Shown one piece after another: positions 33,405-40,991 of a DNA stretch of 64,000 nucleotides. The DNA comes from Nocardia acidivorans NBRC 108247 (GTDB lineage Bacteria > Actinomycetota > Actinomycetes > Mycobacteriales > Mycobacteriaceae), in NCBI RefSeq assembly GCF_001625085.1, contig NZ_BDAW01000037.1, forward strand, positions 24,066 to 88,065. Direction: 5' to 3'. Below the pieces are notes generated by a model. The model was not told where the DNA came from and did no database searches. It saw only the letters and a program-made list of their open reading frames with translations. Numbering within the stretch: the stretch's first letter is position 1; every line of letters begins with the position of its first letter. The position numbers were made by a program, and so were the translations under genes.

Positions 33405-33617
33405 TCAATCCCCCGACGCTGAAAGACCGCTCTCCAGATACTCTCCGGCGGCTCGCTTGCGCGGACACGGAGGCTCGCACGAGGCATGAATCCGCAAAAT
33501 GCCTTCGGCGCGTTCACGACCGATCGAGTAGACGTAGCCCTTCTCGCAGTCATCGTGAACCCAGGCCGAACCATCGCCGTCTCGCATCGAACGAGAAGTC
33601 CGCTCGCTTCCCATCAT
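33405..33617 (-). CDS. small Cys/His protein, probably an accessory-element gene
   Basis: A 70-residue protein. Its core WVHDDCEKGYVYSIGRERAEGILRIHASCEPPCPRKRAAGEYL has a clear coding pattern, with His-x2-Cys and Cys-x3-Cys spacing that could bind a metal. I associate this pattern with small actinobacterial proteins of mobile or accessory regions, but cannot name a family. The start is uncertain: ATG at 33617, 33614 or 33587. It is divergent from the GntR gene, with several inverted repeats between them, and lies 100 bases from tRNA-Leu. Confidence 0.55.
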   Translation of the reverse strand: MMGSERTSRSMRDGDGSAWVHDDCEKGYVYSIGRERAEGILRIHASCEPPCPRKRAAGEYLESGLSASGD

Positions 33618-33648
33618 CCAACACCCCAGGTCCTCCGAGATTCCAAAC

Positions 33649-33754
33649 CAGATCTGACTATCAGATCGTATATACACAACTGTACATGTACAAGCACAAC
33701 GCCGGGCAGAGCCGATAGACTGGGTAACATCGCGTACATGCACGGCTGTGCATG
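33649..33754. promoter_or_regulatory. divergent promoter with three inverted repeats ahead of gntR
   Basis: Seen: CAGATCTG (33649-33656) followed by a further CAGATC at 33662-33667, giving GATCTG-ACTAT-CAGATC; the perfect palindrome TGTACATGTACA at 33681-33692; and CATGCAC-GGCT-GTGCATG at 33737-33754. The region is markedly AT-richer than the backbone. The TGTAC-type palindrome fits a GntR dimer site. It serves both the small gene at 33405 and gntR. Confidence 0.6.
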
Positions 33755-33811
33755 CTTGGAATGACTTTCAATAAGAGATCGACTCAAGCCTTGACCGGAA
33801 GGACTCGAACC

Positions 33812-34531
33812 GTGACGGATCCCGCGTATGTCGCGATCGCGGCGGACTATGCCCACCAGATCCGCAGCGGCTCACTGCCCGCTGGAACGCAGTTGCGGAG
33901 TCTCAACGAGATGGTGGAACGGCACAGCGTTTCGAAGATCGTGATCATCGAGGCCATTCGCCTGCTGGAGAGGCAGGGGCTCGTTCGAACTGTCCCGAGT
34001 CGTGGCACCTTCGTGACCGATCATCCCAACCTGGTTCGGGTTGCCCCCGAACGTCAAATGGAGGACCCCGAAGACACTTTCAGACACGAATCGGGCGGCG
34101 ATATCCGACTTGAGCGCGAGAGCGAACGTATGCGAGCGACCCCGCAGCTGGCCGAGGAGTTCGCAATCGACTCCGACTCGGAGCTGACCCACATCGTCAC
34201 TCGCGCACTGGAAAACGGGCGACCGATCTCCATCTCGGACACCTACCGGCCGATCGGCGTTCCAGACATCTCAGCCGCACTGTTCCTGGAGGAAACCGTC
34301 GCCGATCGGCTCCCGTCCAGCGTGCACGGCGAATGGCTTCGCACACCTACGGGCGGTCTCGTCAAGGTGGTACGTCAGCGCTACCTCGGGACCGATGATC
34401 AGGTGCTGATGATCTCGGACATCTCCTACCCGCATGACCGCTACGACGCGTTCGTCTCCAGGATGGCCCTCACCAGCCCGCCGAAGCAGTCACCGGCCGA
34501 GAGCGGCGCTCAGCGACGCACCCAGCCCTGA
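33812..34531 (+). CDS. GntR family regulator with UTRA-like domain
   Basis: A 239-residue regulator. The winged helix-turn-helix is DPAYVAIAADYAHQIRSGSLPAGTQLRSLNEMVERHSVSKIVIIEAIRLLERQGLVRTVPSRGTFV (residues 3-70), followed by a UTRA-like ligand domain (ELTHIVTRALENGRPISISDTYRP, VKVVRQRYLGTDDQVLMISDISYPHDRYD). The GTG at 33812 has GGAAGGA eight bases upstream; an in-frame ATG at 33752 would add 20 residues but starts within an inverted repeat. GntR/UTRA proteins of this kind often regulate transfer genes of integrative elements. Overlaps the next gene tail to tail by 22 bases. Confidence 0.85.
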   Translation: MTDPAYVAIAADYAHQIRSGSLPAGTQLRSLNEMVERHSVSKIVIIEAIRLLERQGLVRTVPSRGTFVTDHPNLVRVAPERQMEDPEDTFRHESGGDIRLERESERMRATPQLAEEFAIDSDSELTHIVTRALENGRPISISDTYRPIGVPDISAALFLEETVADRLPSSVHGEWLRTPTGGLVKVVRQRYLGTDDQVLMISDISYPHDRYDAFVSRMALTSPPKQSPAESGAQRRTQP

Positions 34532-35346
34532 GCGACATCCGACAGGTTCCACCACGAAACATATTGACGATCTTGCGATTCCAGCCGCCAGCCCGCGGTG
34601 AGCGCATCGAAGAAGGTGTCGTCACCGGTCTTTCCTCCCTTCGGTTCTCCGACGAATATCAACCGCTCGCCACCGGAGCGCTCGAACTCCGCAAGCGCCT
34701 GCGATGCCATCGTGCTGCCCCACCCTGGAGGCCAGCACAGCAACAGCACATGATCGGGGCGATCATCGACACGTGCCGAGAACTCCGCGAGGTCGCCTAC
34801 CGGGTACCAGACATCCTGCTGACCGGCAGCCCCGGGGAAAGAGAGATTCTCCGCTCGGTCCGGCGGCTCGGAATCGTAGGCGTCGATGACCAGCCCGCAC
34901 CCGGCCAGCTGCGCGGCCCAATATCCGCGGCCCGCACCAAGTTCCACGAGGGGCCGACCAGCACAGAAATCGGAGATCCAGGCGAGCGTCTCCGGTCCCG
35001 GGATGGCGTACGCGTAGACGGCTTGGAGAATCGTCTGTGCGTACCCGAGCCGCGCGCTCCCATTCGGCCGACCACCATCGACCCGCCGGTTGCCGTCGCG
35101 GATGGACAGCGACGGTTCGACAATGTCCCAGTAGGGATTCCCGCTCAGCGACGGACCGCCGGTCATGAAATTCACGAACCGGAGATCAAACGCGTTGTCC
35201 GCCTGAACATTCCCACTGCCGGAAAGCATCGGCGCCGTCTCGAGATAGTCCGCCACCCTCGGAAACCTGGATCGGAGGCCCCGCGCATCCTCCAGCAACG
35301 CAGCCAGTTCGTCACGGCGTTCTGCGGTCAACACGAGATCGCTCAT
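34510..35346 (-). CDS. putative SAM-dependent methyltransferase
   Basis: A 278-residue protein. The SAM motif LVELGAGRGYWAAQLAGCGLVIDAYDS (about residues 133-160) and the motif IV-like VLLLCWPPGWGSTMA support a class I methyltransferase. The N-terminal 120 residues (helical, then GNPYWDIVEPSLSIRDGNRR) are not recognised. LCWPP resembles the D/N-PP-Y/W motif of nucleic-acid N-methyltransferases, but no restriction partner is nearby. Its 3' end overlaps gntR. Codon and base use look less GC-biased than the backbone, in keeping with acquired DNA. Confidence 0.7.
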   Translation of the reverse strand: MSDLVLTAERRDELAALLEDARGLRSRFPRVADYLETAPMLSGSGNVQADNAFDLRFVNFMTGGPSLSGNPYWDIVEPSLSIRDGNRRVDGGRPNGSARLGYAQTILQAVYAYAIPGPETLAWISDFCAGRPLVELGAGRGYWAAQLAGCGLVIDAYDSEPPDRAENLSFPGAAGQQDVWYPVGDLAEFSARVDDRPDHVLLLCWPPGWGSTMASQALAEFERSGGERLIFVGEPKGGKTGDDTFFDALTAGWRLESQDRQYVSWWNLSDVAQGWVRR

Positions 35347-35537
35347 GGAATCATTCTTCCCGGCATCAACATCTCTCGCGAGAGATTGGCGACGGTCACC
35401 ACGTTCATCGCCGCTTCATCGTCCTCGAACATCGGACATACCGCCGATGACCTCATCGTGGGGTTCGCAAGGGGCATCTACGCCGCATCGCGGTTCGCTT
35501 GGACCTACGACTTCGAGTTTCCCAAGTAGGGAGAGCC

Positions 35538-35780
35538 GTGCTGAGGACGATCGTCCCTCCGGAACTTCGCGGCGACCTCGAAACGCTTTGGGACTACGGC
35601 CGAATGCATCATGAGCCGCGGCCGGTGGATGTCGGGATCGGGCTCGGAAGTCAGGACCGGGAAGTGCCCGTCTATGCCGCGCTCGGGTGGGCCGTCGAGC
35701 AGCTGATGGGCGACGGCGTGCGGGAAGCCTTCTCGCGCTTGGTTGAAGCCGGGTTCGACAGGCGACTACTGCCCGAGTGA
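35538..35780 (+). pseudogene. internally deleted YdcF/SanA-like (DUF218) gene
   Basis: An 80-codon frame. Its first half (LRTIVPPELRGDLETLWDYGRMHHEPRPVDVGIGLGSQDREVPVYAA) matches the N-terminus of actinobacterial YdcF-like proteins, where it is followed by about 130 further residues. Here it runs straight into EQLMGDGVREAFSRLVEAGFDRRLLPE, which resembles the extreme C-terminus of the same family (PDEVWAAYERLVAAGFTSRL-like). The centre of the gene appears to have been lost in frame. GTG start behind GGGAGAG. Upstream, 35345-35529 holds another open fragment ending YAASRFAWTYDFEFPK without a usable start. Confidence 0.6.
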
Positions 35781-35848
35781 GGTGGCCGCTGCGACAGCGT
35801 TCGAGGCCTTACGACGGGTGGGCCGGGCAGCCCGAAAGATGTTTCGGG

Positions 35849-36481
35849 TCAGAGTAATTGGATGTTGTAGTTGGCGGGGGCGAGGGTGCCGTTGAGGACT
35901 ACGGGGTTGTATTGGATGCGGAGGCGCTCGTCTACCGCGGCGTCGGTGGTTTCGTTGAAGTCGTAGTTGCGGTAGTAGGTGTCCAGGCCGGGGAGGTGGC
36001 GGAAGACGGTGAAGCCGTTCATCGTGCCGGCGGCGAAGGTGTGGGAGCGGCCGGGGTCGATGGTGGTGTTGCCGATGCGCAATTTTCGGGTCTCGTGGCG
36101 GTTGACCAGTTCGTTGTTGTGGAAGGTCAGGTGATGGTGGGATCTGCCGAGGTTGTTGAAGGCCGCGGTCTGGATCAGCAGGCGGAATCGGGTGTGGAGC
36201 ATGGCGGTGACATTGGTGAGCAGGGCGGCGACGTTGATGCCGCCCGCGCCCACGGGTAGTGCGCCACCGAGCTGCGGTAGCGTGACCACGAATCGGTTGC
36301 TGATGGCGCAGGTGAAGTTCCGATGTTGGCCGCCGCCGGTTCCGACGACGATCAGCGAATTCTGGTGCCAGGAATAGTGATAGGGGTGGTTGCCGGGGAT
36401 ATCGGTATAGACGTTGTGCCGGAATGCGCGCGCCGATTCATATATCGCGGCGGGTTGTCCGACACTCAGATGAGCGTCCAT
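35849..36481 (-). CDS. protein of unknown function, 210 residues
   Basis: No family recognised. No signal peptide. The protein is rich in His, Asn, Tyr and beta-prone stretches (HRNFTCAISNRFVVTLPQLGG, GRSHHHLTFHNNELVNRHETRKLRIGNTTIDPG), with an N-terminal part PGNHPYHYSWHQNSLIVVGTGGG. The composition suggests a compact beta-rich, possibly lectin-like or virion-like protein, but that is speculation. The ATG at 36481 has GGAGG seven bases upstream, which decides the start. Its codon use is typical for the host, so it is probably expressed. Single gene between the deleted YdcF gene and the GGCT-like gene. Confidence 0.65.
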   Translation of the reverse strand: MDAHLSVGQPAAIYESARAFRHNVYTDIPGNHPYHYSWHQNSLIVVGTGGGQHRNFTCAISNRFVVTLPQLGGALPVGAGGINVAALLTNVTAMLHTRFRLLIQTAAFNNLGRSHHHLTFHNNELVNRHETRKLRIGNTTIDPGRSHTFAAGTMNGFTVFRHLPGLDTYYRNYDFNETTDAAVDERLRIQYNPVVLNGTLAPANYNIQLL

Positions 36482-36557
36482 GTGATGACCTCCGAGGACT
36501 TGAAACTCGAGCACTTCGATGGTAGAAGCACGCACCGCACGCCAACCCGAAAACCCG

Positions 36558-37313
36558 CTACCGACAACCTGATTGATGCATATCCTCGATGACGGCGGTG
36601 AGTTCGCCACGGTCCCAGACCGCATCGATGCCCGGCAGTGCCGCCAGATACTCGTGAATATGGCCCACGGACCAATCGAAGGTTCGATACAGACCGGCCG
36701 CGATCATCCCCACATAGCGTGCGCTCGGCGCGCGAAGTTCGGCGGCGGCCGGATCGCCCGGCGCGGTGCAGGTCAGAATCGGATGCCCGTCGAGATCGCC
36801 CGCGCGGACCAATGTTTCGTAGCGACCCGAACCCAGCATGTCCCGCCCGTGCCGGAGCACCGGGGTCAGATCCAGGTCACCGTCCGCGGCCCGATGCATC
36901 TCCTGCGCCACCAGATCGGCGAATTGCCCTGCGGTGAGCAGATATCCGCGCGCCGCCGCAGTGCGAGGCCACCCAGTCGGGGGCTCGGGGGCATAGAAAG
37001 CCATACCGCCACCCCACACGCTGGACTCCCCACCGAAGTAGACGGCACCCGGCAACATCAGCGCCCGCGTAAGCCGCGGCGGCCGCCGATCGCGAAATCC
37101 GGAGTAATTCCGCGTGGTCCCCTCCGGCATCCCACCCTCGAGGTAGAAGCGAAACCGAGCCTCGAGCAGATTCGACCCGTACGCCGCATACCAGACCAAC
37201 TCGTCACCCGACAGCGGCCGACAGCGCGCGGGTGATTCGGTAGCTATCTCGCTGGGGATCGAAATATGTTGCGGGGGCCGTGAGTTCGATCCGCCCGAAC
37301 CCTTCAGGTGCAA
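36558..37313 (-). CDS. gamma-glutamylcyclotransferase-like protein
   Basis: The frame encodes up to 251 residues. From about residue 42 it reads WYAAYGSNLLEARFRFYLEGG, the glycine loop of the gamma-glutamylcyclotransferase (AIG2/BtrG) fold, followed by RDRRPPRLTRALMLPG, VYFGGESSVWGGGMAFYAPEP and GYLLTAGQFADLV, with the expected order of strands. Some members cleave gamma-glutamyl amines; others are uncharacterised. The TTG at 37313 overlaps the stop of the small gene upstream by ten bases and has no clear ribosome-binding site, so the real start may be a rarer codon nearer YAAYGSN. Operon with the 65-residue gene. Confidence 0.6.
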   Translation of the reverse strand: MHLKGSGGSNSRPPQHISIPSEIATESPARCRPLSGDELVWYAAYGSNLLEARFRFYLEGGMPEGTTRNYSGFRDRRPPRLTRALMLPGAVYFGGESSVWGGGMAFYAPEPPTGWPRTAAARGYLLTAGQFADLVAQEMHRAADGDLDLTPVLRHGRDMLGSGRYETLVRAGDLDGHPILTCTAPGDPAAAELRAPSARYVGMIAAGLYRTFDWSVGHIHEYLAALPGIDAVWDRGELTAVIEDMHQSGCR

Positions 37314-37501
37314 GATGTACTTTCGTCGGATTTATCGCACGCGTCGATGTCGATCCGAAGATCTTGAGCCATCCGTTCGATCATCTCCTCCCAGCCGGGC
37401 GTTCCGTCGCCGACGCTGTGAATCGCCGCCCGCAGCGCGGTCACCCCCACCTGACGGGCAGGCAACGCATCCTCAGCCTCGACGCCGAGTCGGACCACCA
37501 C
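37304..37501 (-). CDS. small conserved-looking protein, 65 residues
   Basis: The product VVVRLGVEAEDALPARQVGVTALRAAIHSVGDGTPGWEEMIERMAQDLRIDIDACDKSDES has a natural amino-acid composition and predicted strand-helix-helix form, unlike shadow frames. It resembles small actinobacterial proteins of unknown role. GTG start at 37501; in-frame sense codons continue upstream without a start, so the 5' end may have been cut by the rearrangement that joined it to the truncated monooxygenase at 37510. Confidence 0.5.
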   Translation of the reverse strand: MVVRLGVEAEDALPARQVGVTALRAAIHSVGDGTPGWEEMIERMAQDLRIDIDACDKSDESTSCT

Positions 37502-37509
37502 CGATGCGT

Positions 37510-38014
37510 TATCAGGATACTCGGCGGCGGCATCTGTTTCGCCACCGCCACCGTGCCCGCCGGAACACCCAGCACCGGCCTGCCCGAACTACGCCAGCGC
37601 TTCGCCGCCTGGCACGACCCGATTCCGAGCCTGCTGACCGCGGCCGACCCGGACGCGGTCCTGCACAACGACATCTATGAACTGCCCGCACTGAAGTCCT
37701 ACGTCAAGGGTCGCATCGCCCTGCTCGGCGACACCGCCCACGCCATGACCCCGAATCTCGGCCAGGGCGCGTGCCAGGCCCTGGAGGACGCGGCGGTGCC
37801 GGCCCGCGTCGCCGCCCAAGACGGGGACCTCACCCGCTACGACGCCGAACGCCGCCCGCGCACGCAGATGATCGCGGCCCGGTCGAACGGAATCGGCCGG
37901 GTAGCCCAGCTCGGCTCACCACTGGCGGTCCGCCTGCGCGATACCGCCCTGCGGCTGATCCCGTCCGCGGCGCAGTTCAAAGCCCTTGCGCCGGTAATGG
38001 ATTGGCAGGGCTGA
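37510..38014 (+). pseudogene. 5'-truncated FAD-dependent monooxygenase
   Basis: The frame reads GGGICFATATVPAGTPSTGLPELRQRFAAWHDPIP, then LHNDIYELP, GRIALLGDTAHAMTPNLGQGACQALEDA and an ending typical of PHBH-family flavoprotein monooxygenases. The GD-x-AHAM-x-P-x-LGQG block binds the FAD ribityl/pyrophosphate. About 200 N-terminal residues, including the GxGxxG Rossmann motif, are missing: upstream of 37510 the frame enters unrelated sequence that codes on the opposite strand. The remnant cannot be a working enzyme. Confidence 0.8.
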
Positions 38015-38023
38015 TACCCGGGA

Positions 38024-38569
38024 TCACTCCGCGACCGCGGCATACTCCTCGAGCGCGGGCGGTGCCGCCTCGACGCCCAGGGAGCCCACCTCCTCGGCGG
38101 TGAAGACCAGGTCCGCGTTGCCGCCCACCAGGATACGTAGTAGATCCTCCAGGATGTCGAGGTGCGCATCGCGGGAGAGATTCATGAGTTTGTCGATGCG
38201 GGCGGAGGTGTCCATCACCCGGCGGCCCGGCTCGCCCGCTGCCTCCAGCGAACGTAGTAGTAGGCCCGGTTCGAGGAAGGCCGAGCCGGGGGAACGCAGC
38301 GCCAGGCAGGAGCTGACCGTGCGCTTGAAATGCATGAAAAGGACTGTCCCGCGTGGGATCTCGACCATTTCCCGCATATCGAGCTTCAGCCCGTAGAGGT
38401 CTTCCAGCGCCGCCAGCAGCCGCTCGCGGTACTTGCGGAGGGCGGCGTTGTAGGCGGTGTTCTCCTTGTCGTAGCCGCCGACGGGGTCTGTCCAGTTCGC
38501 TTGGGCGAGTACATAGGTCTCTGCCAGATCGCGCAGGGAGTAGGAACGCGGGGCGGGTTCGGAGCTCAC
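38024..38569 (-). CDS. protein of unknown function, 181 residues
   Basis: A helical, charged cytosolic protein starting SSEPAPRSYSLRDLAETYVLAQANW, with YRERLLAALEDLYGLKLDMREMVEIPRGTVLFMHFKR in the middle and an acidic C-terminus. No family recognised and no catalytic motif seen. GTG start at 38569. Two near-perfect direct repeats lie 60-97 bases upstream (38629-38666) and may be operators. Convergent with the truncated monooxygenase; the stops are nine bases apart. Confidence 0.65.
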   Translation of the reverse strand: MSSEPAPRSYSLRDLAETYVLAQANWTDPVGGYDKENTAYNAALRKYRERLLAALEDLYGLKLDMREMVEIPRGTVLFMHFKRTVSSCLALRSPGSAFLEPGLLLRSLEAAGEPGRRVMDTSARIDKLMNLSRDAHLDILEDLLRILVGGNADLVFTAEEVGSLGVEAAPPALEEYAAVAE

Positions 38570-38628
38570 CTACCGGACATTAGCCAAGGTGGAGCAGGCC
38601 CCGCATGGCATTAGGGCACTCTCGACCT

Positions 38629-38666
38629 GGGAGTCCCTGACAATCGCCCGGGAGTCCCCGACAATC
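38629..38666. repeat. two direct repeats upstream of the 181-residue gene
   Basis: GGGAGTCCCTGACAATC (38629-38645) and GGGAGTCCCCGACAATC (38650-38666), 16 of 17 identical, period 21. Each contains the near-palindrome GGGAGTCCC. A period of two helical turns fits a regulator binding the same face of the DNA. Confidence 0.65.
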
Positions 38667-38839
38667 CGGAGCGAACACGACGGAACAGACCGGGCGGATG
38701 CATAGCCGGATTCGCGGCGGGGGAGCATGCTGGGCCATGAGGGGTAACTGAAGAAGGCCCGAACCGTCGCGGTGGGTATCTCGTACATCCGCACAGACAG
38801 ACCTGACGACGGCCTCGGGTCGAGTGGAGGTCTCTGCGC

Positions 38840-39361
38840 ATGCGGGTGAACAGGGTGACGGCGGATCTGTCGCAATATCCGGATCTGGTGGTGGTGCTGC
38901 TGGGAATGCGGGTCCACAAACCACGCGGGATACTGCGCCTGCTGGGCGTCGGACCCAAACTCTATCGATCGCATCGTGATCGCCCCGACGGACTGCTCTC
39001 CCACGAGGATGTGATCTGGTCACTGTTCCCACCGCACTGGGGCGCGCGCCAGTACTGGCGCGATCTGGAGAGCCTGGAGCGCTGGACGCGCTCGGATCCG
39101 CATCGGATCTGGTGGCGCGATTTCCTGAAGGACTCCGGCGGCACCGGCTTCTGGCATGAGGCGTACTTCGCGCGCGGCGGCATCGATTCGGTGTACGACG
39201 ATATGTCCCCGGTCTCGGGCCTGACCCGCTTCGCGCCGATGGTGCCCGCGCGCGGCCGGATGTTCTCGACCCGGCAGCGGGTGCGCGATGCGGCCCCGTT
39301 GGTCACCTCGGTGGTCGAGGAGGACGAGTATTACGGCGAGCCGGAACAGCCCCGGCACTAG
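38840..39361 (+). CDS. DUF4188 monooxygenase-like protein
   Basis: A 173-residue protein of the DUF4188 family, which has a dimeric ferredoxin-like fold related to antibiotic-biosynthesis monooxygenases. Seen features: DLVVVLLGMRVHKPRG at the N-terminus, PPHWGARQYWRDLESLERWTRSDPHRIWWRDFL, and GFWHEAYFARGGIDSVYDDMSPVSGLTRF, which is the family signature. GGAGG lies nine bases before the ATG. Single gene. Activity on a real substrate is unproven for the family. Confidence 0.82.
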   Translation: MRVNRVTADLSQYPDLVVVLLGMRVHKPRGILRLLGVGPKLYRSHRDRPDGLLSHEDVIWSLFPPHWGARQYWRDLESLERWTRSDPHRIWWRDFLKDSGGTGFWHEAYFARGGIDSVYDDMSPVSGLTRFAPMVPARGRMFSTRQRVRDAAPLVTSVVEEDEYYGEPEQPRH

Positions 39362-39613
39362 GACGAACATTCCAGCGCCGCAATCGAATCCGAATCGTTA
39401 GCCGAGCAAACCCGCGGCACTGTTGATTTGCTGGCGGAAAACCAGCAAGCTCACATTCCAGGGGCATTGACCCTTCGCCCGCGAAGCGATCCGGTACCCG
39501 CGAGCGAACAGCAGGCGACCGACATTCGGCCGAAAGATGAACTTACCGCTCGAAACGTGTGATTCGGTCTTCCAGGCGTTTTCGTGTCGCCGCCGTGGGC
39601 ATACGTTGCTCCC
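39362..39613. other. intergenic region before the phosphatase gene
   Basis: About 250 bases. On the minus strand 39398-39560 reads as a plausible peptide (ending FRQQINSAAGLLG) but has no usable start codon, so it is not called. The right part should contain the promoter of the phosphatase gene. Confidence 0.35.
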
Positions 39614-40294
39614 ATGCATGTGCTCTTCGTGTGCAGCGGAAACGTTTGCCGGTCTGTCATCGCCGAGCGCCTCACGCTGGCGGTGGCCGCCGAACACGGT
39701 CTCCAAGAGCTGTCCGCCGAGAGCGCGGGCGTGCGGGCGCTGGTCGGCTTCCCGGTGGAACCGCTTGCGGCCCAGACGATCATCGGCCTCGGCGGCGATC
39801 CGAGCGGATTCAAGGCCCGGCGCATCAAACCCGAGATGGTGCACCGCGCCGACCTGGTGCTCACCATGACGGACAAGATCCGCGACCAGATCCGCGACCT
39901 GGTGCCCGAGGCGCTCCCCCGCACCTTCACCCTGCTCGAGGCGTACCGCATCGCGAAGGTCAGCGGTGCGCGCACCGTGGTCGGATTGCATGCCGCGCGC
40001 GACGATCTGGCGTATGTGGGGCGCGAGAACATCTCCGATCCGGTCGGCCTCAAGGCCCAGCAGTTCTGCGAGGTCGGCGATCGCATCGCCGAGGCGCTGG
40101 TGCCGCTGCTGCTCGCGCTGCACGCACATCAGTACCCGCAGGCCACGATTCACCGCTCGGCGGTCACCGATACCGGAACCCATCGCCCCGCCCTGCTGGT
40201 GCTCCCCGGCGGACGCGCCGATACCGGCGCGCAACCCGAATTGCCCAAGCGGTCAGCCGAACCCGGACATCATTCGGTGGAATCGGCCGGATAG
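39614..40294 (+). CDS. low-molecular-weight protein tyrosine phosphatase family protein
   Basis: A 226-residue member of the LMW-PTP/arsenate-reductase fold. The phosphate loop is C7-SGNVC-R13-S at the N-terminus, and the general acid is probably Asp142 in ENISDPVG. Residues between follow the family (ESAGVRALVGFPVEP, RIKPEMVHRADLVLTMTDKIRDQI). The C-terminal 50 residues are an extra polar tail. The ATG at 39614 puts the catalytic Cys near the N-terminus as usual. In actinobacteria such phosphatases often reverse tyrosine phosphorylation of capsule or cell-envelope enzymes; the target here is unknown. Confidence 0.85.
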   Translation: MHVLFVCSGNVCRSVIAERLTLAVAAEHGLQELSAESAGVRALVGFPVEPLAAQTIIGLGGDPSGFKARRIKPEMVHRADLVLTMTDKIRDQIRDLVPEALPRTFTLLEAYRIAKVSGARTVVGLHAARDDLAYVGRENISDPVGLKAQQFCEVGDRIAEALVPLLLALHAHQYPQATIHRSAVTDTGTHRPALLVLPGGRADTGAQPELPKRSAEPGHHSVESAG

Positions 40295-40510
40295 GAGCGG
40301 ATTCCGGCCATCGACGCAGCGCGAAATTCGGCCACCCGATCACCGATTCCGGTCACCGAACCCGCGGTCCTACTTCCTTTGTGGCGTAACCAGGATTACG
40401 CTGGGTCCTGCGTGTCAATACACCTGTCTGCCCGCTAAGTCCGGTAAGGGATTACACTTCCGCGCGGAACACCACCGCCGGTGGTTCGACACAGGAACAG
40501 GACTCAGGAC

Positions 40511-40912
40511 ATGCCGAAGCGCATTTCGGATGTTTCGCTCCATGTTTTCGTCACACCGCAGATCCTCCACCGCGTCACCGAAACGGTGTGCCGCGTCGTG
40601 GACGAATACGTGGACGATCGCGACATCTTCGCGTGGCGCTTCACCCTTCCGGTGGAGTGCGACGACCCCACCCATACGGTGCTCGAAACCCAGTGGCGGC
40701 TGGATCATCCCGACGCCGACCCGGGTGAGCGCCGCACATACGAGATAGCGCTCAGCCTGGTCGGCGAGGCGCGCCAGCTCACCAAGGCCGGAATCGCGCG
40801 CCTGGAGCAACGGCTGGTCCTGGAACTGTCGGCCGATGAGCCCATCCCCTACATCGTGCACGCGTTGCAGCGGGAGAACTTCGAACTCGAAGAGAACCGC
40901 GAACTCATCTAG
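40511..40912 (+). CDS. protein of unknown function, 133 residues
   Basis: A cytosolic protein without recognised family. Predicted pattern: strand-helix (SDVSLHVFVTPQILHRVTETVCRVVDEYVDD), strands (FAWRFTLPVECDD, HTVLETQWRLDHP), then two helices (ARLEQRLVLELSAD, IVHALQRENFELEENRELI). The ATG at 40511 follows AGGAACAGGACTCAGGAC; an in-frame GTG ten codons upstream is possible. A clean terminator follows, so it is a single transcription unit separate from tesB. Confidence 0.65.
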   Translation: MPKRISDVSLHVFVTPQILHRVTETVCRVVDEYVDDRDIFAWRFTLPVECDDPTHTVLETQWRLDHPDADPGERRTYEIALSLVGEARQLTKAGIARLEQRLVLELSADEPIPYIVHALQRENFELEENRELI

Positions 40913-40940
40913 CGGTTCGCACCGGTTCGTGAATACGAAA

Positions 40941-40969
40941 CAGGCTGTACCTCAGCGAGGTACAGCCTG
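40941..40969. terminator. bidirectional terminator between the 133-residue gene and tesB
   Basis: Perfect 13-bp stem CAGGCTGTACCTC / GAGGTACAGCCTG with a 3-base loop AGC, followed by AAAA on the plus strand. Confidence 0.8.
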
Positions 40970-40991
40970 AAAAGAGTTCGCTACCGTCGGC

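Noticed and set aside
33270..38100. attL/attR pair from the tRNA-Leu 3' end
   Set aside because: Scanning the island's right side for the tRNA 3' segment (TTCGATTCCCACACTCGG) found only a short TTCGAT match near 37283, without stem complementarity.
39398..39560. Peptide-like minus-strand frame FIFRPNVGRLLFARGYRIAS and following residues
   Set aside because: It looks somewhat coding but has no ATG, GTG or TTG with a ribosome-binding site; the first in-frame ATG lies within the phosphatase gene.
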